Part shown: positions 46,791 to 56,227 of the stretch, one piece after another
Layout of the letters: each line of letters begins with the position of its first letter
Position numbering within the stretch: position 1 is the first letter of the stretch
From: Abditibacterium sp.
GTDB lineage: Bacteria; Armatimonadota; Abditibacteriia; Abditibacteriales; Abditibacteriaceae
Direction: 5' to 3'
DNA length: 64,000 bases
Assembly: GCA_030448265.1 (NCBI GenBank)
Contig: JAUJNG010000010.1
Location: forward strand, 1 to 64,000
The notes under the pieces: generated by a model
What the model was told of the DNA's origin: nothing
What the model saw: only the letters and a program-made list of their open reading frames with translations
Database searches by the model: none
Made by a program: the position numbers and the translations under genes

Positions 46791-47679
46791 CATCCCCATC
46801 CGCGACCCCTTCATCCTGCCCCACGCTGGGGACGAACTGTATTATTTGTTCGGCACGACGCGCCTCGCCCCCGCCGCGCACGCGCTCGGCGGCGGCTTCG
46901 ACTGCTACCTCAGCCCCGATCTGCAAACGTGGGACGGCCCGTTTCCAGTTTTCAACGCGAGGGGCGAACTGGCGAATCTTCCCCACTTCTGGGCGCCCGA
47001 AGTTCACGAGCGTGACGGCGCGTTCTGGATGTTCGCTTCGATGGGCACCTCGACCAAACGCGGCACCTACATCCTGCGCTCGGCTCACCCGCGCGGGCCA
47101 TTTGAACTTTGGGGCGACGGGCTGCTCACGCCGCCGCAGCAAATGGCCATCGACGGCACGCCGTTCTGGGATGAAAACGGGCAGCCCTGGCTGGTCTATT
47201 GTCACGAATGGGTGCAGTTGACCGACGGAACCATGTGCGCGCGGCGTCTCAGCCACGATTTGAAGCGAGGCGAAGGCGAACCCATCGTTTTGTTCGCCGC
47301 TTCCGATGCGCCCTGGTCGGGCGCGGTCGCGCAGGGCGAAATGGCGGCGTCTTTTGTCACCGACGGCCCGTTTTTTCGCCGCATGAAAAGCGGCGAACTG
47401 GCGATGCTGTGGTCGAGTCGCGGCGATTTCGGCTACGATGTGGGCGTCGCGCGCTCGCAAAACGGCGTTCTCGGCCCCTGGAAGCACGACGCGGAGCCGA
47501 TTTACGGCCACAACGGCGGGCACGGGATGCTGTTTCGCCTTTTCGAGGGCGAGGAACGTCTCGTTTTGCACACCGAAAAACACGGCTGGGGCCGCGAACA
47601 CGCGATTTTGCTGTCCGTTGAAGAGGAAAACGGACAGCTTCTCGTCCAGGCGCAGCGCGAATCCTGCCAGGATTTTTAG
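46777..47679 (+). CDS. GH43-like glycosidase, cytoplasmic
   Basis: A 300-residue five-bladed beta-propeller enzyme of the GH43 type. The conserved residues are in FDIPIRDPFILPH (base Asp), MAIDGTPFWDENGQPWLVYC (pKa-modulating Asp) and FVTDGPFFRRMKSGELAMLW. These enzymes act on arabinosides or xylosides. No signal peptide is present in frame, although the adjoining orphan signal-peptide ORF ends inside it. The start at 46777 has no clear Shine-Dalgarno. Confidence 0.85.
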   Translation: MNLFDIPIRDPFILPHAGDELYYLFGTTRLAPAAHALGGGFDCYLSPDLQTWDGPFPVFNARGELANLPHFWAPEVHERDGAFWMFASMGTSTKRGTYILRSAHPRGPFELWGDGLLTPPQQMAIDGTPFWDENGQPWLVYCHEWVQLTDGTMCARRLSHDLKRGEGEPIVLFAASDAPWSGAVAQGEMAASFVTDGPFFRRMKSGELAMLWSSRGDFGYDVGVARSQNGVLGPWKHDAEPIYGHNGGHGMLFRLFEGEERLVLHTEKHGWGREHAILLSVEEENGQLLVQAQRESCQDF

Positions 47680-47755
47680 CTGCATCGCGGCGCGTGATGG
47701 AACTGCTGGAGCAACCCGCTTCGCACTCGAAAAACAGCCCACCCCATAGATTTTT

Positions 47756-50700
47756 ATGTCAACTCAGACCCTTTTCCGCGCCCTCGCCCTTCTGGGCGCC
47801 GTTTCTACTTCCGCTTGGGCGCAGGACGTGCCGCTCGTCGCGTCTTACCCGATGGAGCCGGACGCTGACGCCCAAAAACTGCTGGATAGCGGGCCGCTCA
47901 AAATCGAAGGCAGTGTGCGTTCGGGCGCCAAAATCGTTCCCAATGGCGTGCGCGGCAACGCGCTTTATCTATCGGGCGAAGGCGAACAGAGCCAGGCGCG
48001 GGTCACCAAAGGCGGCGTTTTGAACCGGCTCGGCTCGCCGCTCACGATTTCGCTGTGGGTCAAGCCGGAAAAATTTCCTAAAAACGACGCGCCAATTCTC
48101 ACCAAGCGCAGCGCGGCGTGGCAGAGCGCGCCGTTCGAACTCGACATCAGTCCCAGCGGAAACCTGGGCGTCAACCTCAACAACGGCGCGCAATGGGCCG
48201 GTGTGTGGTTTGACCGCGTTTTCAAAGTCGGGACTTGGACGCACGTCGCCGTTTCGCACGCCCCCGATGGCGAATTGGTGGTTTACGTGGACGGCAAAGA
48301 GCGCCGCCGCCAAAAGTTCGGCGGCTCTCTGGCCTCCAACGACAATCCGCTCGCGTTTGGCTGGATGCAAAACATGGATTTCCCTGGCGGCGCGCGCTCG
48401 CCGTTTCAAGGCTGGATCGATGAGGTGCGCCTTTACGCCGCCGTTTTGACGCCCGAACAAATCATCGCCGACAAAGACGGGCTTTTAACCGCGACTCGGC
48501 CCGCCAAAGACAGCGATTTCGCCGCTCCCACGCACTACGTCGCGCTGCGTCTGGCGCGCTACGACGCGCCGCTTTCTTCCACTCACGGGCGTGGTTTCGT
48601 CAACGCCAAAGCCGAGCGAATTGGCGGGCCAGATGCGGTGGATTGGCCGCAATTTTCTTTGAGCGGCCAGCCCATCTGGGACAAAGACGCTGAAGAAAGC
48701 CGCTTTTTGCCCCTGCGCGACGGCGACGCGGCGCGTTCGCTCTTCCAGCGCCCCGATGACGAGGTAATTTCGCCAGGAAACCATTGGCTGCGGCCCCTCA
48801 AAGGCTTTTTGCACCGCGACGTTATCACCAGTGACCGCACCGCGCGCACCGACGAAAATCAGTATCAATTGTGGACTTTTCCGATTGAAATTCGCGGCGC
48901 GGGCGAAAGCGACGTGCGCGACGTAGTTTTAAAATATAGCGACGCCGAAATTTATCGCAACGCGGGGCCGCTGCGTTCGCTCACGCTGCTTTTGCCGCAA
49001 AACGAAGGCGGAAAGCCGTATGAATTGTCGGTCGCGGGCCGCGCGCCGGTGCGCTTCGATGTCGGTTTGAAGCCGGTTGTGCCAGGAAACCCGCGAAATG
49101 AACTGTTGCCGCTCAATGTGACGCTCGCGGGCGCGCCCAAAATCACGGTTTCCAACGCGAAACCCGCCTTTGGCGCCCAGAAAGAATGGGACGCCGATTT
49201 AAAACGCCTCGCTCTGGCGATGGCCGCGACCCAGACCACCGACGTTCTCTCCTCGCGCCGCGCCGAGGCCGCCAAAAACCACAATGGTGGGGCCGACACG
49301 CCGCCAATGCTGGCCTATTACCCGATGGAGCCGGACAGCGCGAACCCCCAAAGGGTGGCCGACATTGGGCCGCTCGGCTTCGACGGCAACCCGCAGGAAG
49401 CGGCCTTCGCGGGCGGCAGCAAGCGCGACAACGCGCTGCAACTGGGCGGAGGGAAAGCGCGCGCCAGCTTCAAAATCAAGCCGCTTGACGGGCCAATTAA
49501 GACTCTGACTGTCGCGTTCTGGGTGCGCCTGGACGAATCGCCGCGCGGCGGAAATCCGGCGATTCTGGTGACCAAAAGGCCCGCGCCCTACTCCACCACG
49601 CCTTTCGCACTCGAAGTCGCGCCCGACGGCACTTTGGGTTTCAACGGCAACAACGGCGCCTGGCAAAACTTCGCTTCCAGGAAAAAATTGACGCCTGGCG
49701 AGTGGCATCACATCGCCCTCACGCTGCAAAGCGGCGACGCCGCGCGGCTTTATTTCGACGGCGAAGCGGCGGGCAGCAAAAAACTGAGCGAAGCGCCTTT
49801 TGTGGCCAATACCGCCCCCGTTGTCTTCGGCTACGAAGAAAACGCCGCTTTCCCTGGCGGCGCGCGTTCCGGCTTTGTCGGCGCCTTCGACGAAGCACGC
49901 ATCTATCTCGCGGCGCTTTCGCCCGAACAAATCAAGGCGGAGATGGCCGGAACTCTGGCCGCCCGCGCGCCGCAAGGCATCGCCGCGCCCGCAAAAGCGG
50001 CAACGCCGGTCGCCGCCCAAGCCAGCGCGCCGCGCCCGCTTTCGTGGCGCGAGCGTATCGGCATCGACGTGCCGCGTTCGCCGCTCTCGATTTACAGCGT
50101 ATCGCTGCCGCACGGCATGAGCGGCGGGCATTTTCTCAAAAGCGCGCACGGCCCCGCGATCCAGTGGTTCGACAAGGGCAAAAGATTCCCTGGCAGCGCG
50201 AGCGATTACGCGAACTATCTCGCCGACACCGGTTACGACCGCGTTTTTGAACAGGCGGGCGACAATGCTTTCAGCGAAGGCGTCGGCGAAGCCAAATTCG
50301 ACCAGCTCGCACGGGCGCTCAAAGCGCGCGGTATTGGGTTGGGTCTGACGCCCGATGTGGATTGGAAACGGCCTTTTCTAACTCATCCCAACGTCGCGTT
50401 TCTCTCCCACAACCTTCCCGACTGGCACGCGCCGCTTTATCGGAGCCTGCAACTGGCGACGCAGCGACTCCATCGCAACGGCAACTTCGCGGGCGTCTCG
50501 ATTGGCGCCGATGGCGGCAGCGGTTACGTTCCGTTCTGGGACTGGGCGCCGCCCAACCCTGGCACGCCGTGGAGCGAAGCGCATCTCGTCCAGTTCGGCG
50601 AAAAACGGCCCGTCGCCGCCAAAGCTACCGGCGGCAGCGCCCCGACGCGGGAATATCTCGACTACATCGCCGCGCACGACAAAACCGCAGGGCAATACGG

Positions 50701-52618
50701 CTATTTCGCGCGCGCCGTGCGCGAAGTCGCGCCTGGCGCGGCGGTGACGACCGGCAGTTATGGCCCTGGCGGGGTCGGCGCACGCGGCGGCGCGCCCTGG
50801 GCGACCAATCCTGGCAAGGAAATCTTCGCCGCCCTGCCCGTTTTGCAGGCTTACGATTGGGACGAAACCCTGGCGCACAAACCGCTTTACAACGTCGCCT
50901 CGCTCGACCGTTTGCAGAGTTACCACCCCGACAAGCCGGCCTGGGCCTTGATGGACGATTTTTATCTCAAATTTGGGCGCGAGTCGCGCCAGCGCGCCTA
51001 CGCTCTGGCCCTGACGCGCGGCGTGTCGGCGATTGGCCCCAACTGGCTCGCGCAGCCGTCGGGCGAACAGGCCAATCCCGAAAAAGCCGCCGCTCAAAAG
51101 GAACTTTACTCCTACCTTCGCCGCATGGGCGGCGCCTACGCGGGCACGCGGCCCAACGCCACGATTGGCATTCTTTATGTCCATCCGCAGTCGCTGCTGC
51201 GCCGTTTCAACCAGACCGGCGACAACAAAATCTCCGACGCCGAACTTCTGGCCGCTTCGCACGACGGCAAAACGCGCGAGGCGCTGTTTATGGCTCACGC
51301 GGCGGGCTGGCCCGCGCGCCTCATCACGCCCGAAGAATGGAAACGCGGTCTGCCCGCCGAGATGAAAGCGGTTCTGCTCACCGGCCTCACCCCGACCGAC
51401 GGCACCTGGAACTGGTGGGACGGATTGGAATCTCAACTCAAAACTTTTGCCCAAAACGGCGGAAGGTTGTTGCTGGACAACGAATCGGTCGTTCCGGCGG
51501 GCGTCGAAGGCACCCAAACCGGACTGCAAATTCGCGGCTACATCACCCAGGGCGACGGCGCCTCGCACGGCCAGTCGCCCGACAAAACGCCGCTTCTTTT
51601 CGCGCGCAACGCGGCCAATCTGCCGCTTCTCAAAACCGCGATGCAGGGCATCGCCGCGCCGCTCGCGGTTTCGGGTGATTCAACGATTTGGGCGATTCCG
51701 CACACGACCGGCGATGTTCAATACCTCACCGTCGTCAACAACGCCGTCGAAGCGGGCCAGACCACCGAAAAGGCGTTCAATCCCAAGGTTGCGACGCTGA
51801 ATTGGAACACCTCGCGGCCCCTCTACGACCTGCGAAGCGGCAAAAAGCTCGCGCTCGACGCCGCCCAAACGGTGGATTTGACCAAAGACGCTTTCGCCAC
51901 TTTCGCTCTGCCGCCGAGTGAGATTTCCGCCCCGCGCGTCGCCATTTCGCGCGACGAACAGGGTTTTTACCAGGCGAAGGCGCACATCGGCGACGGCAAT
52001 CTGCGCGGCGTGCCGATGGAGTTTTCTATCGAAAAAGACGGCCAAAAAGCGACAGTTTTCGCATCGTCCGGCGCCGCGACGCGCCTGCCGATTTTTGAAA
52101 AGGGCGCCTATTCCATCACCGCGACGGAACTGCTTTCGGGATTGTCGGGCAAACTCGAATGGAAGCAGGACGCCGATTTCGCGCCGCCCTCCGAGGCCGC
52201 CGCGTCGCTGGCGACTTTCGCGGCGCGCAAGGATGCGCCTTTGGTTGTCGCTCTCACGCCCGAACAGCAAAAAGACCTCAAAATCGTCGCGTTGGCGAAG
52301 AGAATCGCCGATTTTTACGCCAAAAATGGCCGCAAAGTCGAAACGCGAACCCTTGCGCCCCGCGAAGTCGTGACGGGGCTTCAGCCCAACCGCTTGATGC
52401 AAAAATACCCGCAGTGGCAGACCATCGAAGCCGATCTGGTGTTGCTGGGCAGCGCCGCTACCAACCCGCTGATTTTCGATCAGGAGCGCGGCGGTTTGCT
52501 CGCAGACAAGGCCGCGCAGGTGACGTTTTCGCCGTTCGTGGGCGAATTCCACGCGCTCAACCTCATTGGCAGCGACGCGGCGAGTCTGGCGGCGGCATTT
52601 GATGCGGTGGCCAGGTGA
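47756..52618 (+). CDS. 1620-residue secreted protein with two LamG domains and a TIM-barrel-like region
   Basis: A signal peptide (MSTQTLFRALALLGAVSTSA, WAQ) precedes two LamG/concanavalin-like modules at about residues 25-240 and 515-745; each ends DEVRLYAAVLTPEQI or DEARIYLAALSPEQI. A glycosidase-like barrel follows (about 770-1150), with YDRVFEQAGDNAFSEGVGEA, GVSIGADGGSGYVPFWDWAP and PAWALMDDFYLKFGRE. The C-terminal region is beta-rich. The barrel does not match a family I can name. The neighbours suggest polysaccharide attack outside the cell. It ends at a bidirectional terminator. Confidence 0.82.
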   Translation: MSTQTLFRALALLGAVSTSAWAQDVPLVASYPMEPDADAQKLLDSGPLKIEGSVRSGAKIVPNGVRGNALYLSGEGEQSQARVTKGGVLNRLGSPLTISLWVKPEKFPKNDAPILTKRSAAWQSAPFELDISPSGNLGVNLNNGAQWAGVWFDRVFKVGTWTHVAVSHAPDGELVVYVDGKERRRQKFGGSLASNDNPLAFGWMQNMDFPGGARSPFQGWIDEVRLYAAVLTPEQIIADKDGLLTATRPAKDSDFAAPTHYVALRLARYDAPLSSTHGRGFVNAKAERIGGPDAVDWPQFSLSGQPIWDKDAEESRFLPLRDGDAARSLFQRPDDEVISPGNHWLRPLKGFLHRDVITSDRTARTDENQYQLWTFPIEIRGAGESDVRDVVLKYSDAEIYRNAGPLRSLTLLLPQNEGGKPYELSVAGRAPVRFDVGLKPVVPGNPRNELLPLNVTLAGAPKITVSNAKPAFGAQKEWDADLKRLALAMAATQTTDVLSSRRAEAAKNHNGGADTPPMLAYYPMEPDSANPQRVADIGPLGFDGNPQEAAFAGGSKRDNALQLGGGKARASFKIKPLDGPIKTLTVAFWVRLDESPRGGNPAILVTKRPAPYSTTPFALEVAPDGTLGFNGNNGAWQNFASRKKLTPGEWHHIALTLQSGDAARLYFDGEAAGSKKLSEAPFVANTAPVVFGYEENAAFPGGARSGFVGAFDEARIYLAALSPEQIKAEMAGTLAARAPQGIAAPAKAATPVAAQASAPRPLSWRERIGIDVPRSPLSIYSVSLPHGMSGGHFLKSAHGPAIQWFDKGKRFPGSASDYANYLADTGYDRVFEQAGDNAFSEGVGEAKFDQLARALKARGIGLGLTPDVDWKRPFLTHPNVAFLSHNLPDWHAPLYRSLQLATQRLHRNGNFAGVSIGADGGSGYVPFWDWAPPNPGTPWSEAHLVQFGEKRPVAAKATGGSAPTREYLDYIAAHDKTAGQYGYFARAVREVAPGAAVTTGSYGPGGVGARGGAPWATNPGKEIFAALPVLQAYDWDETLAHKPLYNVASLDRLQSYHPDKPAWALMDDFYLKFGRESRQRAYALALTRGVSAIGPNWLAQPSGEQANPEKAAAQKELYSYLRRMGGAYAGTRPNATIGILYVHPQSLLRRFNQTGDNKISDAELLAASHDGKTREALFMAHAAGWPARLITPEEWKRGLPAEMKAVLLTGLTPTDGTWNWWDGLESQLKTFAQNGGRLLLDNESVVPAGVEGTQTGLQIRGYITQGDGASHGQSPDKTPLLFARNAANLPLLKTAMQGIAAPLAVSGDSTIWAIPHTTGDVQYLTVVNNAVEAGQTTEKAFNPKVATLNWNTSRPLYDLRSGKKLALDAAQTVDLTKDAFATFALPPSEISAPRVAISRDEQGFYQAKAHIGDGNLRGVPMEFSIEKDGQKATVFASSGAATRLPIFEKGAYSITATELLSGLSGKLEWKQDADFAPPSEAAASLATFAARKDAPLVVALTPEQQKDLKIVALAKRIADFYAKNGRKVETRTLAPREVVTGLQPNRLMQKYPQWQTIEADLVLLGSAATNPLIFDQERGGLLADKAAQVTFSPFVGEFHALNLIGSDAASLAAAFDAVAR

Positions 52619-52638
52619 TTATCCGCATGACACCCGCA

Positions 52639-52674
52639 GAAGAGGGCGAGACCGTGAGGTCTGCGCCCTCTTTT
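52639..52674. terminator. bidirectional terminator between convergent genes
   Basis: AAGAGGGCGAGACC and GGTCTGCGCCCTCTT form a stem with one bulge, and TTTT follows on the plus strand. The stop codon of the aldo/keto reductase lies at its right edge. Confidence 0.85.
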
Positions 52675-53566
52675 AGCCCTTGCCTTGCCAATTTTGCCCG
52701 CCGACTTCGCGCCAGCGCGCGCCAATCGAATCGAAAAGTGCGGCATCGAGCGGGCCGTCTTCCAAAAGGGCGGCATTTTTCGTCCAGCGCGAGGGGTTTT
52801 TCGTGCCCACAATCGCGGTCGAAACGCCATGCTGCAACGTCCAGCGCAGCGCGATGCTCGCCGCGTCGTCGGCATCCTTGCCCCAATCGAAATCGAGTTC
52901 GCGCCAACGATCTTGATAAGGCCGGTGATAATGACCGTCTTCGAAAAGGTCGTCATAGCGCCACACCGCGTTGGCGATGGGACGTTTGGCGATGACGCCC
53001 ATGCCATTTTGCAGCGCGAGAGGAATGTAACTTGTGCCGCCATTCTGGTCGCAAACGCTCAGCGAAGTCTGCAACGTGTCGAAAAGACCGGTCTCGACCA
53101 CCCATTGCGCGGCTTCGTTGTCGCCGGAATAACCGATGAAGCGCGTTTTGCCCGCTTGCTGCGCGCGTTTTAAGACTTCGATGACTTCGCCGCGCTTGAG
53201 CTGCTCTAACGAACAGGTGTGAAGCTGAATCAAATCCACGCAATCGGATTGCAGGCGTTGCAGCGAACGCTCGATGGAGCGTTCCATGAGCGAAATATCC
53301 CAATCTTCACCTTCCAACCCCGAAGCGTGCCCGACTTTGGTGAAAAGATGAAATTCGCCGCGCCGGTGCGAAATCGCGCGCCCGATTTTCTCTTCGGAAT
53401 CCATGTAGCATTCGGCGGTATCGATGGTGTTGAGTCCCGCGTCAAGGGCGGCATGAAGCAGAGTTTCCACGTCGTTTTGCGGTGCGCCCTCAAAGCCGAT
53501 TTCGGCGCCGCCAAAGCCCAGAACCGAAACGTCCAGACCGGTTTTTCCTAATTTTCGATGTTCCAT
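52673..53566 (-). CDS. aldo/keto reductase
   Basis: A 297-residue NADPH-dependent reductase with the catalytic tetrad: Asp and Tyr in TIDTAECYMDSEEKIG, Lys in FHLFTKVGHA and His in DLIQLHTCS. It begins MEHRKLGKTGLDVSVLGFGG. Substrate unknown. ATG 53566 is used because the longer ORF translates the upstream palindrome. It lies downstream of sucD, separated by a palindrome. Confidence 0.92.
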   Translation of the reverse strand: MEHRKLGKTGLDVSVLGFGGAEIGFEGAPQNDVETLLHAALDAGLNTIDTAECYMDSEEKIGRAISHRRGEFHLFTKVGHASGLEGEDWDISLMERSIERSLQRLQSDCVDLIQLHTCSLEQLKRGEVIEVLKRAQQAGKTRFIGYSGDNEAAQWVVETGLFDTLQTSLSVCDQNGGTSYIPLALQNGMGVIAKRPIANAVWRYDDLFEDGHYHRPYQDRWRELDFDWGKDADDAASIALRWTLQHGVSTAIVGTKNPSRWTKNAALLEDGPLDAALFDSIGARWREVGGQNWQGKG

Positions 53567-53577
53567 AATGAAGAGGG

Positions 53578-53672
53578 TTCTCACAAAGAAACAAAGGTCA
53601 CACAAAGAACACGAAGAGAAATCCAAGAAAAATCTTCGTGTTCATTGTGCGATCTTTGTTTCTTTGTGAGAA
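53578..53672. repeat. long palindrome after sucD
   Basis: Arms 53578-53617 and 53633-53672 are 40 bp with three mismatches (TTCTCACAAAGAAACAAAGG...). It resembles the CACAGAG and CACAAAAAG families. It lies 6 bases past the sucD stop. Confidence 0.9.
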
Positions 53673-53678
53673 ATGAAG

Positions 53679-54563
53679 TTAGCGTCCCAGAATTTCTTTC
53701 AAAAGTCCTGGCACCTGCGACGGCAAATCCACGACTTGCACGTTCGCCGCGCCAAACGCTTCGATTTTGCTCTTGGCCGAACCCGCGCTGCCTGAAACAA
53801 TCGCGCCCGCATGGCCCATTTGCTTGCCAGGAGGCGCAGTTTTGCCCGCGATGAAGGCCACCACCGGCTTGCTCATGTGGTTTTTGATGAATTCCGCCGC
53901 TTTTTCTTCGTCGTCGCCGCCGATTTCGCCGCTCAAAACCACCGCTTTGGTCGCCTCATCGGCCTCGAACCAGCCCAGAACGTCGACGAAACTCGAACCG
54001 ATAATCGGATCGCCGCCGATGCCCACGCACGTTGACTGGCCCATGCCATTGCGGGTCAGTTCATCGACGATTTCATAAGTCAGCGTGCCGCTCCGCGAAA
54101 CCACGCCGATGTCACCAGAGGAGAAAATCGAGGCCGGAACGATGCCGATTTTGCATTCGCCAGGCGTAATCAGTCCAGGACAGTTCGGCCCGATCATCCA
54201 GCCGTCGCGCTCTTTCACGAAACGATAAACGCGCATCATGTCCTGAATCGGGATGCCCTCGGTGATGCACACGATGCCTTTCACGCCCGCGTCGGCGGAT
54301 TCCAGAACCGCGTCGGCACCAAAGGGCGGCGGCACGAAAATCACCGAAACGTCGGCGCCGGTCATTTTGACGGCTTCGGCGACGGTGTTGAAAACCGGCA
54401 CGGTGTCGTCGCCGTGTTCGACCATCTGCCCGCCCTTGCCAGGCGTGACGCCGGCGACGATTTTGGTGCCGTATTCGAGCATTTGCTGGGTGTGAAACAG
54501 CCCCTCGCGGCCCGTGATGCCCTGCACGACGACTTTGGTTTGTTTGTTGATGAGAATGCTCAT
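53679..54563 (-). CDS. sucD: succinyl-CoA ligase subunit alpha
   Basis: A 294-residue alpha subunit of succinyl-CoA synthetase in the TCA cycle. The CoA-binding fold has [20 protein letters not shown], the phospho-His lies in [15 protein letters not shown], and [15 protein letters not shown] is present. Unusually it does not adjoin sucC: seven genes (3.4 kb) on the same strand separate them. A long palindrome follows the gene. Confidence 0.97.
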   Translation of the reverse strand: MSILINKQTKVVVQGITGREGLFHTQQMLEYGTKIVAGVTPGKGGQMVEHGDDTVPVFNTVAEAVKMTGADVSVIFVPPPFGADAVLESADAGVKGIVCITEGIPIQDMMRVYRFVKERDGWMIGPNCPGLITPGECKIGIVPASIFSSGDIGVVSRSGTLTYEIVDELTRNGMGQSTCVGIGGDPIIGSSFVDVLGWFEADEATKAVVLSGEIGGDDEEKAAEFIKNHMSKPVVAFIAGKTAPPGKQMGHAGAIVSGSAGSAKSKIEAFGAANVQVVDLPSQVPGLLKEILGR

Positions 54564-54575
54564 AATTGGTTGGTT

Positions 54576-54999
54576 TTAGGTGTTAATGCCTCGTTCGCTG
54601 GCGTTGGGCCAGAGGTTAGCGGCCTCATCCAGGTCGGGATGAGAAATCGCGGCGTATTTTTCACTTTCCGCGCGGTCAAGTGGAATTGGCGTGCCTCGCA
54701 CCGCTTCGATCTCATCGGCCCGCCAATCGCCGCGCGTGATTTTAGCTTGAGCGAAAGCCTCGAAATGCTCTCCAGCATACGATAACCGAAAAAACATCAT
54801 TTGGTGTTGCTCATGACTCCAATCGGGATGAACAGCTTCGATGCGTTCAAAAAGCAGCGCCTGGATTTGCCCGTTGTAAGCGAATCCCCGCGCGGCTCGT
54901 TCGCCCAGCGTAAAGAGTGCGCCAGTGCTGCACATCGACTTTCATCGGAAACGACGGGTAAAAACGCGGTTCAGGCCGAAAGTGGGAATTTTGGGTCAT
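54576..54999 (-). pseudogene. conserved hypothetical gene, apparent frameshift near 54910
   Basis: A start at 54999 (overlapping the end of the upstream gene) reads MTQNSHFRPEPRFYPSFPMK then VDVQHWRTL. After about 54910 the sequence continues in a second frame with TLGERAARGFAYNGQIQALL and FERIEAVHPDWSHEQHQMMF. A one-base change in the run CTCTTT joins the two into a protein of about 140 residues with no gap. No family recognised. It may be intact if the shift is an error. Confidence 0.65.
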
Positions 55000-55420
55000 C
55001 GTCGTTGCTCTCTTTCAAAATCTCGCGCCACTTGTCGGCTTCACGAGAATTCCACTGAGTGATCTCCTGGCGCCGACGCCACACCAGAACGGCTATTATT
55101 AGCTCACCAGGCGTTCTAAGAAGTGACCAAGGCCACATTTTCTTACCTAACTGCTCCCATTCTGGTGCAAAAAACGTGATGTGGTAACTCTGCCCTTCAA
55201 CCACAAAATCGACCTGCCAGCCGTCTTTGCGCCACCGAATCTCTGTCACGTCCTCAAGCCGCACGCGAAACACACCAGGCCGTTTTGCCCCCGCCAACCG
55301 CAGTTTGCCGTTTTTAAAACTCAAGGCAAGTTCGTCGTGGCACAAAAACAAGCGCTCTCCATCGCCCCTCGTCGCTTGAACGGACGAGCGGATTTCGAAC
55401 GTCTCACTTTCGCTCTTCAT
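54971..55420 (-). CDS. hypothetical PH-like protein
   Basis: A 149-residue protein of unknown function. The first 100 residues (LFLCHDELALSFKNGKLRLA; FRVRLEDVTEIRWRKDGWQV) have the alternating pattern of a bacterial PH-like domain. One hydrophobic stretch (PGELIIAVLVW) and an acidic C-terminus follow. Its last bases overlap the start of the downstream gene, so the two are probably co-translated. Confidence 0.65.
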   Translation of the reverse strand: MKSESETFEIRSSVQATRGDGERLFLCHDELALSFKNGKLRLAGAKRPGVFRVRLEDVTEIRWRKDGWQVDFVVEGQSYHITFFAPEWEQLGKKMWPWSLLRTPGELIIAVLVWRRRQEITQWNSREADKWREILKESNDDDPKFPLSA

Positions 55421-55422
55421 TT

Positions 55423-55830
55423 TCAGCGCCCGCGAAACCCGCCTTTATCCATGTCGCGGCGGTCTTTTTTGGTCGGACGCCCTTCACCGCGCGCGACTTT
55501 GGGAGCCGAAAACGCGCCCGCGAAAAGGTCGTCTTTGGGCGTGGGTGGCGGGCTTTCGTCGCGGTAAGCCTCTTTCGCGATTTCTTTGGCGAGCTGCTTG
55601 GGCGGCACGCTCAAAACCACGAATTTGCGCTCGTTGCCTCCCTTGGAAATTTCGATGACATCGTTTTCCTTGACCGAGGCGGCGGCTTTGGTTCGATGCC
55701 CATTCAAACGCACTTTGCCGCCGTTGCAATCTTCGGTCGCTTCGCTGCGCGATTTGTAAAGGCACACCTGTTTGAGCCACAAATCGAGGCGATTGCGTTC
55801 GCCCTTGTCGGCTTCTTCCTTATTCGCCAT
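55423..55830 (-). CDS. S4-domain RNA-binding protein (Hsp15-like)
   Basis: A 135-residue protein. The S4 domain (about residues 13-60) reads RLDLWLKQVCLYKSRSEATE then GGKVRLNGHRTKAAASVKEN, followed by a basic C-terminal tail. It is close to HslR/Hsp15, which binds stalled 50S subunits with nascent chains. ATG 55830 overlaps the stop of the upstream gene by 11 bases. Confidence 0.88.
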   Translation of the reverse strand: MANKEEADKGERNRLDLWLKQVCLYKSRSEATEDCNGGKVRLNGHRTKAAASVKENDVIEISKGGNERKFVVLSVPPKQLAKEIAKEAYRDESPPPTPKDDLFAGAFSAPKVARGEGRPTKKDRRDMDKGGFRGR

Positions 55831-56092
55831 GTTTCGGCTCCGCGTCTTTGGTTTCGATGATTTCGAGATGATGCACGCGCAAAACGCGCACTTCCAATTC
55901 GCCGATTTGCGCCCGTTTGAGCCGCAGCCGTTTAATCGAAAGGCGCCCGATGGACAATGCGCCAATCGCCAGCGCACCGATGGCAAAAGCGCCTAATGCA
56001 AAAGCGCCCAGCGCGAGAGCGCCGCTTGCCGCCGCGCCCGTCGCCGAAGCGCCCTGGCCTTGCGCGAGTTGAAATTGAATGGGTTTTTTCAT
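55820..56092 (-). CDS. small protein with five-residue A(L/I)GAx repeats
   Basis: A 90-residue protein. Residues 14-58 are a tandem of about eight pentamers (GALAL GAFAL GAFAI GALAI GALSI GRLSI KRLRL ...). A spacing of five with a conserved aliphatic position suggests a right-handed quadrilateral beta-helix as in pentapeptide-repeat proteins, although the usual A(D/N)LxX code is altered. The end is polar (VHHLEIIETKDAEPK). Unknown function, translationally coupled to the S4 gene. Confidence 0.7.
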   Translation of the reverse strand: MKKPIQFQLAQGQGASATGAAASGALALGAFALGAFAIGALAIGALSIGRLSIKRLRLKRAQIGELEVRVLRVHHLEIIETKDAEPKHGE

Positions 56093-56111
56093 GGTTCTAC
56101 CTTGCGATTCG

Positions 56112-56217
56112 GTCATTCCGAGGAGGCACGACGAGGAATCGGTTGCATTTTCGGCTCGTTTTGGCGGAAGTGAAACGAAACTCTTACCGATTCCTCGTCG
56201 TGCCTCCTCGGAATGAC
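56112..56217. repeat. perfect-arm palindrome
   Basis: Arms 56112-56143 and 56186-56217 are perfect 32-bp inverted copies (GTCATTCCGAGGAGGCACGA...). It lies between two same-strand genes and contains no obvious promoter. Confidence 0.92.
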
Positions 56218-56227
56218 AGGCATGAGG

